Assembly: GCA_034766995.1 (NCBI GenBank)
Contig: CM068317.1
Span: 15,281,255 to 15,345,254 of the forward strand
DNA: 64,000 bases
Origin: Acanthacorydalis orientalis
Taxonomy: Eukaryota > Arthropoda > Insecta > Megaloptera > Corydalidae
Direction of reading: 5' to 3'
Shown here: piece after piece, positions 12,862-24,216 of the stretch
Numbering within the stretch: the stretch's first letter is position 1
Layout: every line of letters starts with the position of its first letter
The notes under the pieces: generated by a model
What the model was told of the DNA's origin: nothing
What the model saw: the letters and a program-made list of their open reading frames with translations, nothing else
The model's database searches: none
Made by a program: the position numbers and the translations under genes

Positions 12862-13517
12862 AAATAGTCATAAATAACTAACAATGTATTACTTCATTTC
12901 ACCCTCCCATTCCAACATTATGTGAATAAACCTGCTTTTAAAATTTCTCGCTCAAATGGCGCGCTTCTGTATAAAAAATACATATTTTTACATTTCATAA
13001 ATTTATGATTTTACCTTCAATCTATTTTCTGTCATTAATAATTTGCACGTTATGGTACATTGTTCAGAGAAAACAGCTTTTTGGCACTGGTGGTAAAATT
13101 AGGCACTAGTGATAAACAATTTTTGTCTTTTGTTCTAACTTGTGTGCAAAATAGAATAAATTATTTTTGATATAAAATCATCCCTGGTGCCGTCTGTTAA
13201 ATTTATCGGAATGAAATTAAACTGATTGGTAACGAAAATGCAAGAGGACAAGGCCTTTATAATTCTCAACTAATATCTAAATTTGAACTAAATTATTTGC
13301 TACTTCCTAAGTGATGAGGTGCGTTATGACTCGAGGCTTGTAGAGCTCAGCTAAAATGGATTGCCCAGTAAAACAATGTATCGTTTAATTTTTTCCTCTC
13401 ACTTTAACGATAAGTGAATAAGCTTGTATTTGAATGTGTCGCTCCACCAGCGCCCTTGTACGTTAATTTCTTTTTATTTTGTAATAAAGAGAACATGGAT
13501 TTCTTTACATATATGAA
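12862..13517. repeat. dispersed 650-bp repeat, copy A, with terminal direct repeats
   Basis: The same sequence recurs in the same orientation at 16919-17568, roughly 90% alike by eye. Each copy carries two similar direct repeats of about 95 bp near its ends, here at 12880-12974 and 13372-13464, both starting AACAATGTA and containing GTGAATAA and a CGCT..GGCG-like motif. No coding sequence was seen. It could be a miniature LTR-type (TRIM-like) element or a non-autonomous DNA transposon with duplicated ends. Confidence 0.8.
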
Positions 13518-13543
13518 ATGACTGGAAAATTTTGTACAGAAGC

Positions 13544-14119
13544 TTACATACGGTAGAAAATAATTGTGGTTTTTATTTTCTAAATCCTATCCTTATTTTT
13601 TTTCAATGAACGTGTCATTTCATCGTATTCATATTAATACCACTTTAAAGTGGATTTTTTGGTCTGTATTTTGGTAATATAGAATTTGGTTTTATTATTC
13701 ATTCTGCTTTAAATTGGGCTATTGAATTCAAGATGGAAAAGAAGCAAACAAGAGCAATTTTTTGTATGAGTTCTAAACGGGTGGTAAAGTACCAGAAACT
13801 ATTCATAATTTAAACGATGCTTTTGGTGAAAGTATTGTTAAAGAATGTACAGTGCAATGATGATTCCAAAAATCTCGCGCTAGGTATGAGAGCCTTGAAG
13901 ATGAAGAAGGTCGCGGAAGTCTTTCTTTAGTTCATAATAACTAATTTAAAGCGTTAGTTGAATCAAAACTACGTACAACAATTCGAGAGCTTGCACAAAA
14001 GTTAGGCGTTAGCCATCAAAGAATTCTGGACCACTTAATACAGCTAGAAAAATCCAAAAAGAAAAAAGATTATATATATTTGAAAGTGATAAACCGCAAT
14101 TATTTCTCTACCAACCTAA
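13544..14119 (+). mobile_element. Hsmar1-like mariner mini-element (family M1)
   Basis: The right end, reverse complemented, reads TTAGGTTGGTAGAGAAATAA. The left end is worn (ACGGTAGAAAATAATTGTGG). The plus strand encodes the remnant of the transposase N-terminus, with SLEDEEGRGS and TTIRELAQKLGVSHQRILDH, then jumps to the right end. The DDE core is absent. The element lies only 26 bp after copy A of the 650-bp repeat. Confidence 0.86.
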
Positions 14120-14329
14120 TTTTTCTTGATTTAAGGTAATGCAATGAAATGAAATTAAAAAAAATAAATTTCAACATTCAAATAATACATTTATTCTTTT
14201 ACATAATGACCACCATTAACAGTTACATTTCTTTCTACGTGTAACAGGTTTATTTATTAAGTAATAAAAAAAATTAGTATCTTTCCTCTAACTTGATTAT
14301 CAAAGTCAAAATGCTTGTTTCTCTTATCA

Positions 14330-14830
14330 CAGTTTAGTTTATAATCGTTCGATAAATTTCAAACCATTTAGCATTCATTTATGAAGTTAACATGCACAGC
14401 CCACATTTAACATAAATCTTGCTTTTTTGTATATGATTTTTATCTATTTCAAGTTGGTGGAATCTACTGGCTAGATTGAAGGTCAAAAAATAATTAACTT
14501 TATCTGATTTATCAAATATGTCTGTGATATTTGGTAAGGGGAATTTATCGTTCATAGTTTTATAATTTATTTTCCTATAATCAATTACCATTCGCTATTT
14601 ACGTTCACCAAAAGGATTTAATTTTTTTGGGACGATACAAATAGGACTGAAGCAATGTGAAGTTGAATTCTGAATAATATTTGGTTCTAACAGTTCATAT
14701 ATTTATTTCTCCGCTTTTTTTACAATGTATTTCGGGATATTGATAAATTTTTATGTATACGGATATGTCGTCTTTCAATTTTATTATACATACCATTTGA
14801 CTTGCGAAGGTCGACGGTAATTACCGTTGA
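14330..14830 (-). mobile_element. gypsy-type LTR retrotransposon relic (reverse transcriptase N-terminal part)
   Basis: The minus strand has MVIDYRKINYKTMNDKFPLP followed by NITDIFDKS and LTFNLASRFHQLEIDK, the opening motifs of gypsy-family reverse transcriptase; the family catalytic Asp in T-DLASGFHQ is here Asn (FNLAS). Upstream and out of frame is the linker that ends in IVPKK. The YxDD motif, integrase and LTRs are missing, so only a fragment of pol survives. It contains a 30-bp near-perfect palindrome at 14806-14835. Confidence 0.8.
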
Positions 14831-14835
14831 CCTTC
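14806..14835. repeat. loopless palindrome
   Basis: GAAGGTCGACGGTAA is followed directly by TTACCGTTGACCTTC: 15-bp arms with one mismatch, extendable outward to about 19 bp (CTTGCGAAGG against TTTGTGAAGG). Confidence 0.9.
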
Positions 14836-14900
14836 ACAAATTGGACAAATTATAATATATCTTATAAAAAGATGTCTCGGAATGCTAAACATAGTTGTTT

Positions 14901-15117
14901 AATATAAACTGATTCAATTTAGGCTTCTACGTAGAAGCATTAAAAGGAGGTGCAGGGGTTAAAAAAGTCATGTTATTTTTTTTCTAGTATTTAAGTTCAA
15001 TTCAGTACTAAAATACAATTAAACTAAAATACTAAATGGAGGATATGTTTTTTTTAAAAAAATTTACATTTTTTTTAATTCTTTCATGTGGAAGCCTAAG
15101 TTGAATCACCCTATATT
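14901..15117. mobile_element. small MITE (about 215 bp)
   Basis: The left arm AATATAAACTGATTCAATTT and the following AGGCTTCTACGT are mirrored by the right end, which reverse complemented begins AATATAGGGTGATTCAACTT then AGGCTTCCACATG. The interior has no coding sequence. The TATA-type flanks suggest a Tc1/mariner-type mover. Confidence 0.72.
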
Positions 15118-15282
15118 AGACAACTAAAAGCACCCTCACCGCGACATTCTCGTTCTTTGTGATTACATTGTTCTAATCGAGTATCTTTTACATTGGATTT
15201 TAATATATTTTCTTGAATAAAATTGTACATCATGTGTTTATTTTTTCGATATCTAACGGTTAATTTAGTTAATTTATCACAA

Positions 15283-15287
<5 letters not shown>

Positions 15288-15338
<51 letters not shown>
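15288..15338. repeat. (TA)n microsatellite
   Basis: About 25 TA units ending in TGTG. The surrounding 15120-15827 is AT-rich intron with nothing else recognised. Confidence 0.92.
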
Positions 15339-15343
<5 letters not shown>

Positions 15344-15827
15344 CTTAAATTCGTTATGATATTAATTTCGGTATAATTTTATACATGAAATAGGCATTCA
15401 AACATTTCTACATGATTTCCGAAATCGATATATTTTAATAATCCGGGTTTGTTTTTTAATTTTACTGATATTTTATTAGTGTTATTAAATACTGTAGAGC
15501 TGGAATTTAGACTGATTTATTTTTTTCTGGACTTATATCACACAACATAGATATTTTTATAGTATTCGCTCAAAATTTTTGCTGACAAAGATTTATGTTT
15601 GTACCTAATTCGATTGAAATTTCGTTGAAAAATCAAAAAGACAATTTATGGTAATCATTTATGATAAATATATAGAATGTTAGTATTGTAACAATAATAG
15701 ACTTCATCATATTTCACATTATTGATTAACATAAAGAATATCTATTTGATTTTTTAGCAAAATTCGAATTAAACTAGATGCAAATATAAATCTTTGCCAA
15801 TAAAAATTTCGAACGAATAATATAATA

Positions 15828-16705
15828 TTGGGTTGTAACATACATTCGTCCCATTTTCTCCGCTTGGTAAAATCAAGACCATGGTTGATATTGACCGCTA
15901 TTAGACGACATGTGAGATTTATTAGGCATTAAAAATTACTGCCAATACTGTTTCGAGTCATTTACAAAAACTTGGGAGGGTCAATAAGCTCGATACTTGG
16001 GTGCCGCATCAATTGCGTAATAAAAATTTAGTGGAGTGAAGTTCTGCGATTCGTTATTTAAACACGATGAAAAGTGGATTTAATACAACTTTAGCCCATC
16101 ATGGTCACAGCGAGGTGAGCCAACACAGACTATCGGAAAAGTTGAATTGCACCCAAAGAAGATTATGTTGTATGTCTGGTGGGATTGAAAGAGTATCGTA
16201 TATTACGAGCTGCTGTCATCAAATTAAACTAATGATTTCTGTAAGTATTGCTCATAATTGACCAAAGTGAAGGAATGAATAGACAGGAAGAGGTCAAAGT
16301 TAGCCAATAGAAAGGTCATTGTATTCCATAATGATAACCCCAGATCATACTTTTCAATGGAGGCTCGACAAAAATTGTTGCAATTTGGCTGGGATGTTTT
16401 AGTGCATCCACAATATATAATTTGAACCTTGCATCTTCAGACTATTATTTGTTCAGAAATTTACAGAAATTTCTTAATAGGGTAAATTTAACAGATCAGA
16501 ACTCTTGCAAAAATCACTTGAATTAGTTTTTAGCTAACAAGTCCAAAGAATTCTTCAAGAAAAGAATCGTTCAGATACCAGAAAAATGTAGAAAGGTCAT
16601 CTATCAAAATGGAACACACATAATTGATTAAACTTATTTCTGAGTTTAAAAATAAATGATTTTAGGGTCACTAAAAAAACAGGATGAACATATCTTACAA
16701 CCCAA
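15828..16705 (+). mobile_element. mariner (mellifera-type) with both ends and TA duplication
   Basis: Terminal inverted repeats TTGGGTTGTAACATACATTC and, reverse complemented, TTGGGTTGTAAGATATGTTC are flanked by TA. The plus strand shows helix-turn-helix remnants (NTVSSHLQKLGRVNKLDTWV, PHQLRNKN), the segment after the first catalytic Asp, VVFHNDNP-like second Asp region near 16325 and a third region near 16430 (LASSDYYLF-like). A large piece around the first Asp is deleted and several frameshifts are present, so it is a dead copy of about 880 bp against about 1.3 kb for a complete mariner. Confidence 0.88.
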
Positions 16706-16918
16706 TAATATTCCAACCTAATAACATTCATATTGTGTGACACAAGTTCGAAAATAGAAGAAATAAATCATTCATTCAAAATATATTAAAACATATTCAA
16801 AATCAAGAAATGTCGGTTTTATATCAACTTCCTCAATGTTAATACTTAATTTGAACTAATTAACAATTTTAAAATGATTTACATACATGAGTTATTATTG
16901 ATACAAAATGACATTTAT

Positions 16919-17568
16919 AAATAGTCATAAATAACTAACAATGTATTACTTAATTTCACCCTCCCATTCCAACGTTACGTGAATATCCTGCTTTTAAAAT
17001 TTCTCGCTCCACTGGCGTGCTTCCTGTATAAAAAATAAATATTTTTACAATTTATAAATTTATGATTTTAATTTCAATCTATTTCTGTCATTAATAATTC
17101 GCACGTTATGGTACAATGTTCAGAACAAACCGTTTTTTGGCACTGGTGGTAAAGTTAGGCACTAATTATAAACAGTTTTTGTCTTTTGTTCTAACTTGCG
17201 TGCAAAATAGAATAAATTACTTTTTGATGTAAAGCCATCCCTGGTGCCGTCTATTAAATTTATCTGAATAAAATAAAACTGATCGGTAACGAAAATGCAA
17301 GAGGGCAAGGCCTTTATAATTCTCAACTAATATCTAAATTTGAACTAGATTATTTGCTACTCCCTAAGTGATGAAGTACGTACTCGAGCCTTGTAGAGCC
17401 CAGTTAAAATGGGTTGTCCAGTAAAACAATGTACCTTTTAATTACACCCTCTCGCTTCAACGATAAGTGAATAAGCCTACCTTTAAATTTGTCGCTCCAC
17501 CAGCGCCCTTGTACATTAATTTCTTTTTATTTTGTAATAAAAAGAACATGAATTTCTTTAGATATATG
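16919..17568. repeat. dispersed 650-bp repeat, copy B, with terminal direct repeats
   Basis: Second copy of the repeat at 12862-13517. Its internal direct repeats lie at about 16937-17028 and 17424-17513. It is bounded by a 42-bp imperfect direct repeat (16877-16920 and 17583-17625, containing CATACATGAGTTATTATTGA) that copy A lacks. Confidence 0.8.
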
Positions 17569-17629
17569 GATTTCTTTAGATAATTACATACATGAGTTAT
17601 TATTGATACAAAATGAGATTTATAATTAG

Positions 17630-18005
17630 GTTTCAGGATTAATTTTAAAAAAATAACTCTTAAAAGTGAATGCTTATTATAATGAACCTGATATGTAAAT
17701 TTAAGAATGAATTTTACAACCTCTTCGATCTTAAATATATATTAATATTATTAGAAGAAAAAAAGAAGATCCATACGTGGAAATGAACTTACCATAAATT
17801 TGACTTCACCAATTAAATAATTTTTAATTTGTTCTGTAAATAATTATAGTTTCCTCGCGTTTTTCTATAACAAGGTTCATAAATATATTAGGAAAATTCA
17901 TTGAAAATGTATGGAGAAACGATAATGAAACGATAAAAGGAACGATATGAATTAAAAAATTTCCATTATACATTTTTTTGTTAATTTATGTGTTTTTTTG
18001 TTTAG
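17630..18005. other. intron 2, 3' end: no recognised element
   Basis: AT-rich DNA ending in the polypyrimidine-rich acceptor TGTTTTTTTGTTTAG. Confidence 0.6.
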
Positions 18006-18170
18006 GTATGAAGATGCATTAACAAGTCCCGGTGTACGATCACCAAAATTTATGAAGAGCCCTTCAAATATGTCGTTTCGAGGATGGTGGACTTATCCTT
18101 ACTATTCATGCTCACGACAAGGGTGGCTTATGTCATACAGTGTTCCAATTGTGCCAGTGCGGAGACCAGG
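18006..18170 (+). CDS. GPR158/GPR179-like class C GPCR, exon 3 of window
   Basis: One base completes a Trp codon with exon 2 (TG|G), followed by 54 codons, ending in phase 2 before GTATGT. The peptide has the core Cache signature of the family: RGWWTYPYYSCSRQGWLMSY, followed by SVPIVPVRRPG. In vertebrate GPR158 the equivalent aromatic-rich strands belong to the ligand-binding extracellular domain. The conserved Cys in YYSC is a likely disulfide partner. The open frame continues past the donor into the intron for about 130 bp, but the strong GTATGT donor and the matched phase of the next exon fix the end. Confidence 0.95.
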
Positions 18171-18407
18171 GTATGTACTTTTCTGTTATAATTATATAAT
18201 AATAAAATTGTTACGAAAACCACTAGACTCACTATCTCAAAATAATCATATTAAAAAGTTTATCTACAATTATTTATCTTACTGTTGTAAGATAAGTAAT
18301 TTAAGAATTTCGCTGCATTAACTGTTTGGAATAAAGCTTCATAAATTACTCAAATATTAATACAATATCTGAATAAAGCTAATGAATTTAATCAGATTTA
18401 ATGTATA

Positions 18408-20280
18408 CAGTCAAGGGCGGATTAATCCAGCTGAGGGTCCTAGCGGTAAAATTTACTTGGCGCACAAAATTTGACGACCAAAAATAATGTATTTGTGTAA
18501 AAATATGTTTTATAAAATTTTTATTTATATCTATAACTTTATTATATAAATTACATCAAAATAAAATAATCTGAATTATTTTTCAGAAAAATAAAGAAAA
18601 AAAACTTTCAATTCTGTAAAACTGTAACTGAAACCGTATATTTCGTTTGGAGTGCAGAAATTAAAATAAACTTTGTTCTTGATTTTTGTCGAGCAAACTC
18701 ATCAATTATTTTCAAAGTATCAATATTATTTATAATTTTTTGTTGTATATACAAAAGCGCCATACTATTATATTTAGCCTTTCCTCTGATATTGTATTTC
18801 GAAAATAATTTTTCATTCCTTTAACACTGAGAACGTTATTTCTCCTGATCCATTTGAAATGGGAATAGTCAAAAATATTTTTAAAATAATTTCAACATTT
18901 GGAAATGTTGAAGACATTTCATTTGCTGCCTGATATATTTTTGTGAAAATATTGAATTTGTTTTTATCTTCACATATAAAGAGGAGGAATTGTTCCAATT
19001 CATCATCAAAATGCATACTATCAATATCACTCTTGTAGATCTCATTTAATTTTTTCACTCTCTTCTTCTTTTCTGAATTAAACAAATTTAAATCAAAGAG
19101 TATTTTGAAATATTATTTATTTTCCTCATATATTTTCTTTCTACAAATAATTTCTGAAATCATATTGTTATAAAAAACTTTAAGAGAATTAAAAATGGAA
19201 TTTTCTCATCAAGAAAATGAATACGTTTCTATATTATTTTCCAATGGTCTACATATTTCATCCTATTGATCAAAATTTAAAGATATAATTCTTTTGCTTC
19301 TTTTTCTACTTCATTAAAATTCATCGCGGAATTGTTTAATGAAATTTTCAATGATTTTAACAAATCAAAACCTTTAATTAGCGAATACTCAATTGATTGC
19401 AGTGTTTTGCTGGTAACATTGACTCTTTGTAAAATATTGTTCCAAATTATTGTCATTAGAATCATTTCGTATTTGTTCATTTTCTTCAATAAAGTTGACG
19501 CTTCTACTATAGTTATTTTTTCAAAAATTGAATTGCAGATATTGGATAAGGAGTTTCTTTATATGATTGTAAAAAATTTTTAAAGCCAGTATCACATCTT
19601 TCTTCGCCGGCCATCTTAGTTTCAGATAATTTTTTAACAGTTAAACCACTTTCACATTTTTCCAGGTCTCTATACAAAATTGTCAAGCGATGAGTGGATG
19701 CAGAAAAAAAGTAAATAATTTTTGCACAAATGTAAAATAGTTACATTCAGCGCTACAACTTCCTGTAGTAAAATTGCCCACTAAATTTAGAAAGTAATTA
19801 GCTCAAAGGATGTAGACCTTAGTCGAACTGTACTCTAATGCGTGCTTGTAATCCTAAATATTTTCCTAACATGTTCGCAGCATTGTCATATGTTTGTCCT
19901 TGATAAAATTTAATATCTGTGCCTATTTTTTTAAAAAATAAGTAATAATTATCATTCTAAATCTGATAACGTATGTTTTTCTATCGGTATGAATCCAAGG
20001 AATCGTTGTTTTATAACGCCATTTGGTAATACATATCTTACAATTAGTGTGAGTTGATCAATATGTGAAATATCATGGGTAGAGTCGAGTATAAGACTAT
20101 AATAATTTGCAGATAGAAATTCTTCTACTATAAATGAATGTTATATGTTTGCTAACGATACCCATTATTATCAACTAAGACGTTGAAGTGTAAGCTTCGT
20201 TTCTTTACATAACGATTATTTTTCCCCAAGCTTGGGGCGCCTGGCGACTGCCAATCTGACATGCGTTTGACCTACCACTG
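18408..20280 (-). mobile_element. hAT element, ZMYM1-like transposase, decayed
   Basis: Minus-strand pieces match hAT transposases of the ZMYM1/KIAA1586-like group. EFLSANYYSLILDSTHDISH near 20130-20070 carries the first catalytic Asp region, followed by QLTLIVRYVLPNGV. A middle helical part lies at 19489-19277. The dimerisation domain at 19085-18813 shows FPNVEIILKIFLTIPISNGS then GEITFSVLKE. Candidate ends are CAGTCAAGGGCGGATTAATC (left) and, reverse complemented, CAGTGGTAGG (right), of which only CAGT and a few bases agree, and no clear 8-bp target duplication was found. Frameshifts make it inactive. Confidence 0.83.
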
Positions 20281-20653
20281 TATATAGTTATATGAGAGCT
20301 GCGGTAAAAAAAATTATGGTAAATATTTATGATCCTTGACGAAGGCAATTACAACTTCAATTTGAGAAGCTTAATAGTCTAGTCTATCTATTAATTAGAG
20401 GAAGAGGATACAATTGTCATTAAAAGAACACTCGTGTAATTTTTCAGTAGAAACTTTTCATTTGGCCTAATTTAAAGTCAAATATAATTCAATTATCCGG
20501 GGTGAAAGAAGTTAAATGTTCACATTAAATTTCTTAAAAAAATTAATTCCTAATTAGAAAATATTAAAATATTTATTGTTGTGTGGTAATTATTCTAATA
20601 TAAATATTTCTAAATACTTTAGTCTTAAAGAATAAATACAAAATAATTAGTTT

Positions 20654-20655
<2 letters not shown>
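20281..20655. other. intron 3 spacer
   Basis: AT-rich; nothing recognised. Confidence 0.5.
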
Positions 20656-20656
<1 letters not shown>

Positions 20657-20750
<94 letters not shown>

Positions 20751-20762
20751 ATAGATAGATAG
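20657..20762. repeat. compound (TA)n(GT)n(GATA)n microsatellite
   Basis: About 34 TA units, then about 12 TG units, then ATAGATAGATAGATA. Confidence 0.93.
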
Positions 20763-20868
20763 ATAAAGAGAGACGAAGAAGTGTTTTCACGAAATGGTTA
20801 AAAATTATTACTGTAAATTACATTTAAAAAAAATGATATTATCCTATTTATTTTTGAATTATATAATA

Positions 20869-21913
20869 TAGTAGAACCTCGATTATCTGTGATAATGACG
20901 GGGGCATAGCCGGAAAATTGAAAAACACGGATAATAGAATAAGCAATAAAGTACAATAAAGTAACAATTAAAAGGTATTTTTACATATATATTTCAAATT
21001 CATTTTTCTTTACACCAAATAAAAATATGTACATACGTAGAAATATTTCAGTTAGATGTGTGTATTTACATTATGTATTTGTTTGTTATTTTAAGAAAAA
21101 ATGAGCCAGTAATGATTGACGCTTATTCTTATACAATTTTTGTTTAATTGACATCCGAATTTTTCTAACGCTAAGTATTTCACTACAATTAGTATCTTCT
21201 TGTTGTTCAAGATACTCTAATAATGTTTCTGAACAAGAAAAGCCATCTGCAAAAGATACTTTTGCTGACGTTGAAACTTCGGTAACAGATTCCTTATCGC
21301 TCTCATCGTTAGTGGTGATATTTCCTAGATTTTCTGATAATATAGCTGAGTTGTTTTTAATCTCATATCCTGGGCCTTTCTCAACTATTTTCAGTCATTC
21401 TTCAAGATCATCTTCATCCACCTCTTCAAAACCGTAGATGTTTTGTACAATTTCTATTAGTGATTCTGGAGGTACTAAATCAGACTCCTTATTCCCGATA
21501 ATGTCATTGTTAGGTACAACAATATCTGGGAATAATTTCTCAAAGATGTTTGTAGAGTCAAAGATGTTATTTACGACCAATTTTCTGCTGCAGAATAAAT
21601 TGCATCCTTGATTGTCCATTTTTTATAAAATGTTTTTAAATCTGTGTCTTCTTCTAAGACAGCACGCAATCAATACACTCTATACACTTCCTGATCCACA
21701 AGCTGGATGAGGGGGATGTGTAACTTTAGGTGGCAAATAAGTCACGAAAATTTGACAATCTTCAGTCCTAGGGATGTCTGCACTGGAATGTGAAGGAACG
21801 TTGTCCATTAGTAACGGATAACTAAATAACTAACATTTTTAGACTTGAACAGGCAACGCACGATTTAATCAAGTGAACTGTTGATCGGATCATGGATAAT
21901 CGAAGTTGTACTG
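20869..21913 (-). mobile_element. Tigger/pogo element, deleted, both ends present
   Basis: Left end TAGTAGAACCTCGATTATCT and, reverse complemented, right end CAGTACAACTTCGATTATCC are the standard Tigger inverted repeat. The minus strand encodes LLMDNVPSHSSADIPRTEDC (Asp region of the DDE core) and IFVTYLPPKVT near 21810-21690. A deleted and frameshifted part follows, then an acidic C-terminus in an open frame at 21619-21395 (SDLVPPESLIEIVQNIYGF) that continues after a stop to LLEYLEQQEDTNC near 21230. The CENP-B-like DNA-binding part is missing. Confidence 0.86.
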
Positions 21914-22760
21914 TATATTTTTTCTTTTTATTATATTTTATAAATACTACCACATCTTCTTCTAATACACACTTAGTGATTAGTATTTTATTTATATTGT
22001 AAGGGGCAGAACCCCTTGTCGATTTGTTCGGAAACTTCAACACTCTCTGTGTTCGTTATTTTTATTTGTCATTCGGACGAGACAATTGAATCTTTATATT
22101 TGAAATTACGTTAGGTGTTGTTGAAAATAAATAATTGAAATAAATTAGTATAACAATGTATTTTATGTTACAATAAACCAAACGATACAATTTAATATTA
22201 GGTTTGTTCCTTCTTGAATGTACCTCACTGCTACCGCATATAAGATTCATAAGTTGCATATCCTGTTAAATTATTTGGTAGCGTCGTCAATTTTTTGTAC
22301 CAAAGTTTTCAAACAAATCTCGATATAAAGATTTATTTTATTTTTAAAAATGGCTGTCAATTATGTTTTTATACTTGACATATGTTTTAACTAAACATTT
22401 AACTATAACAGACAATTCGTTGGCTTTTAAAATCAAAATACTGATTGTTAACTCTCATTGAACGCTTTGCAATATGTTAAAACTTTTTTAAATTTAAGAA
22501 CGTAATAACTGTTAATAATTTTTCAGTATCTAATAATTCACCATTCTTGCAAATATTTATCAGTATAGCATAAGAAATAATAATTTTTTGTTATAAATTT
22601 TTCCATTATAAATAAAAGCCATATCAATTTAAAGTTCCTAATTAAAAAATTATCATGCAATAAAATTAAAAAGAAACTTTTTTGATATCTACTTCAAATT
22701 CTTATAAAAATATTTAAAAATAGGGTTATGTCATTGACATAAATTTTATTAGTTATAAGC

Positions 22761-22766
<6 letters not shown>
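21914..22766. other. intron 3, 3' part: no recognised element
   Basis: AT-rich intron. The short inverted motif AAGGGGCAGAACCCCTT at 22001-22017 could form a 7-bp hairpin. Small open frames on the minus strand at 21822-22259 were not recognised. Confidence 0.5.

Positions 22767-22837
<71 letters not shown>
22767..22837. repeat. (TA)n(GA)n microsatellite
   Basis: A TA run followed by about 15 GA units, 130 bp upstream of the next exon. Confidence 0.92.
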
Positions 22838-22839
<2 letters not shown>

Positions 22840-22968
22840 TCTAAAAAACCTAATAGAAATAATAAAAAAAGTAGTGTTGAATTTATCTTATTTATATTTA
22901 TTAATCTCTTAAGTTAATATTTTATGATTAAAAGAGAACATATCTTATTTTATAAAACTTTTTTACAG

Positions 22969-23110
22969 GCCCAAAGGTTATCTTAGCATAGATGTAGATA
23001 TCTCAATGCTAGAAGTGAATCAGTGTGATCTTGAGGAGGGGGATATCGCATCTTCAAATCAAATAATGGCATTTAGGGGCACACACAAATGCCATAATGA
23101 ATCAACGCAG
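22969..23110 (+). CDS. GPR158/GPR179-like class C GPCR, exon 4 of window
   Basis: Follows CTTTTTTACAG; the first base completes Gly with exon 3, then 47 codons to a phase-0 end before GTAAGA. The peptide [18 protein letters not shown] matches the last strand of a Cache-type domain, and [13 protein letters not shown] is the link to the cysteine-rich module, with an N-glycosylation sequon NES. The adjoining intron begins within about 20 bp with a (TA)n tract. Extracellular, disulfide-bonded region. Confidence 0.95.
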
Positions 23111-23126
23111 GTAAGAATATGCATTA

Positions 23127-23130
<4 letters not shown>

Positions 23131-23183
<53 letters not shown>

Positions 23184-23242
23184 GTGAATACTATTATTAC
23201 CATTTTTTTCATGAACATAAATATATACAGGCACACATACAC

Positions 23243-23292
<50 letters not shown>

Positions 23293-23297
23293 TATAC
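23131..23297. repeat. two (TA)n microsatellites
   Basis: TA runs at about 23131-23180 and 23247-23297, separated by 66 bp that include a CACACATACACAGA stretch. They begin only 20 bp after the exon 4 donor. Confidence 0.92.
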
Positions 23298-23317
23298 AAA
23301 TAATATAAATGTACATA

Positions 23318-24162
23318 CGAGGTCAGACAATTAAGTAATGCGACCGATTTTTTTTCTCGGCCTGTGGTAATACTGCGAATCTGTAACTCCGCCACCGTAA
23401 TAGCAGATTCCTACTCTCTCGATTGAGACCTTGACCACCCTCGTACGATCATTTCTTCGCCAGCTGTTTAGTGTTTTGTAACAACGCGCGAGTAGTGCAT
23501 GTCACGAAAATGGAACCGAGAAATTTAGAGCAACACTGTCTCCAGCAGGTTGAAAGTGATCCTACTCTTCTCGATTGAGTTATTACTGGTGATAAAAGTT
23601 GGCTCTTTCAATATGACCCCGAAACTAAACGACAAAGCCAACAGTGGCTGTCCCCTGGAGCACCAAGGCCAAATTTCGTACCACCTGGACAAACCGTAAG
23701 TCAAGTATTCTACCGCAATGTGCTCGAAAAATTACGAAAAAGGGTGCTCAGAGTGCGTCCAGAGATTGCGAAGACTTGGGTTCTGCATCACGACAATGCT
23801 CCCTGTCACAGTGCGTTCAGTGTCTCTCAGTTTTTGGCGTCTAAAGGCATCGCAACGTTACCACAACCGCCCTATTCACCGGACATGTCACCCTGCGACT
23901 TTTTCCTATTCCCCCATATGAAAAAATTCGTCAAAGGTCGACATTTTGACTCCGTTGAAGATATCCAAGTATCTGTGACGAGGGTACTCGGAGAGGTCCC
24001 ACAAGAAGTGTTCCAGAATTGTTACGAAAACTGGAAAACTCGCTGGAATAAGTGTATAGATGCGGGAGGGGACTACTTTTAAGGGGATCGCAGCGATGTA
24101 CCTTAATTTTTAAATATACTCGATTTTTGAATTTTGTCGCATTACTTAATTGTCTGACCTCG
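23318..24162 (+). mobile_element. mariner with near-perfect terminal repeats, 845 bp
   Basis: CGAGGTCAGACAATTAAGTA begins the element and its reverse complement ends it. The match continues to about 27 bp (next bases ATGCGAC), with TA on both sides. The plus strand carries an almost uninterrupted C-terminal transposase: VITGDKSWLFQYDPETKRQS (first Asp), HHDNAPCHSAF (second Asp), SPDMSPCDFFLFPHMK (third Asp, D34D spacing) and a natural stop at 24080. One TGA sits just before VITGD, and the helix-turn-helix domain and the stretch between the first two catalytic Asp are shortened. The near-identical ends and intact downstream frame make this one of the youngest-looking elements in the window. 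Confidence 0.93.
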
Positions 24163-24216
24163 TATATATATATATATATATATTTGGGTAACAAAATTAT
24201 GACTTCGACTACTAGG

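Noticed and set aside
18006..18321. Extending exon 3 to the end of its open frame
   Set aside because: GTATGT at 18171 is a strong donor and the phase matches exon 4; the extension has AT-rich intron composition.
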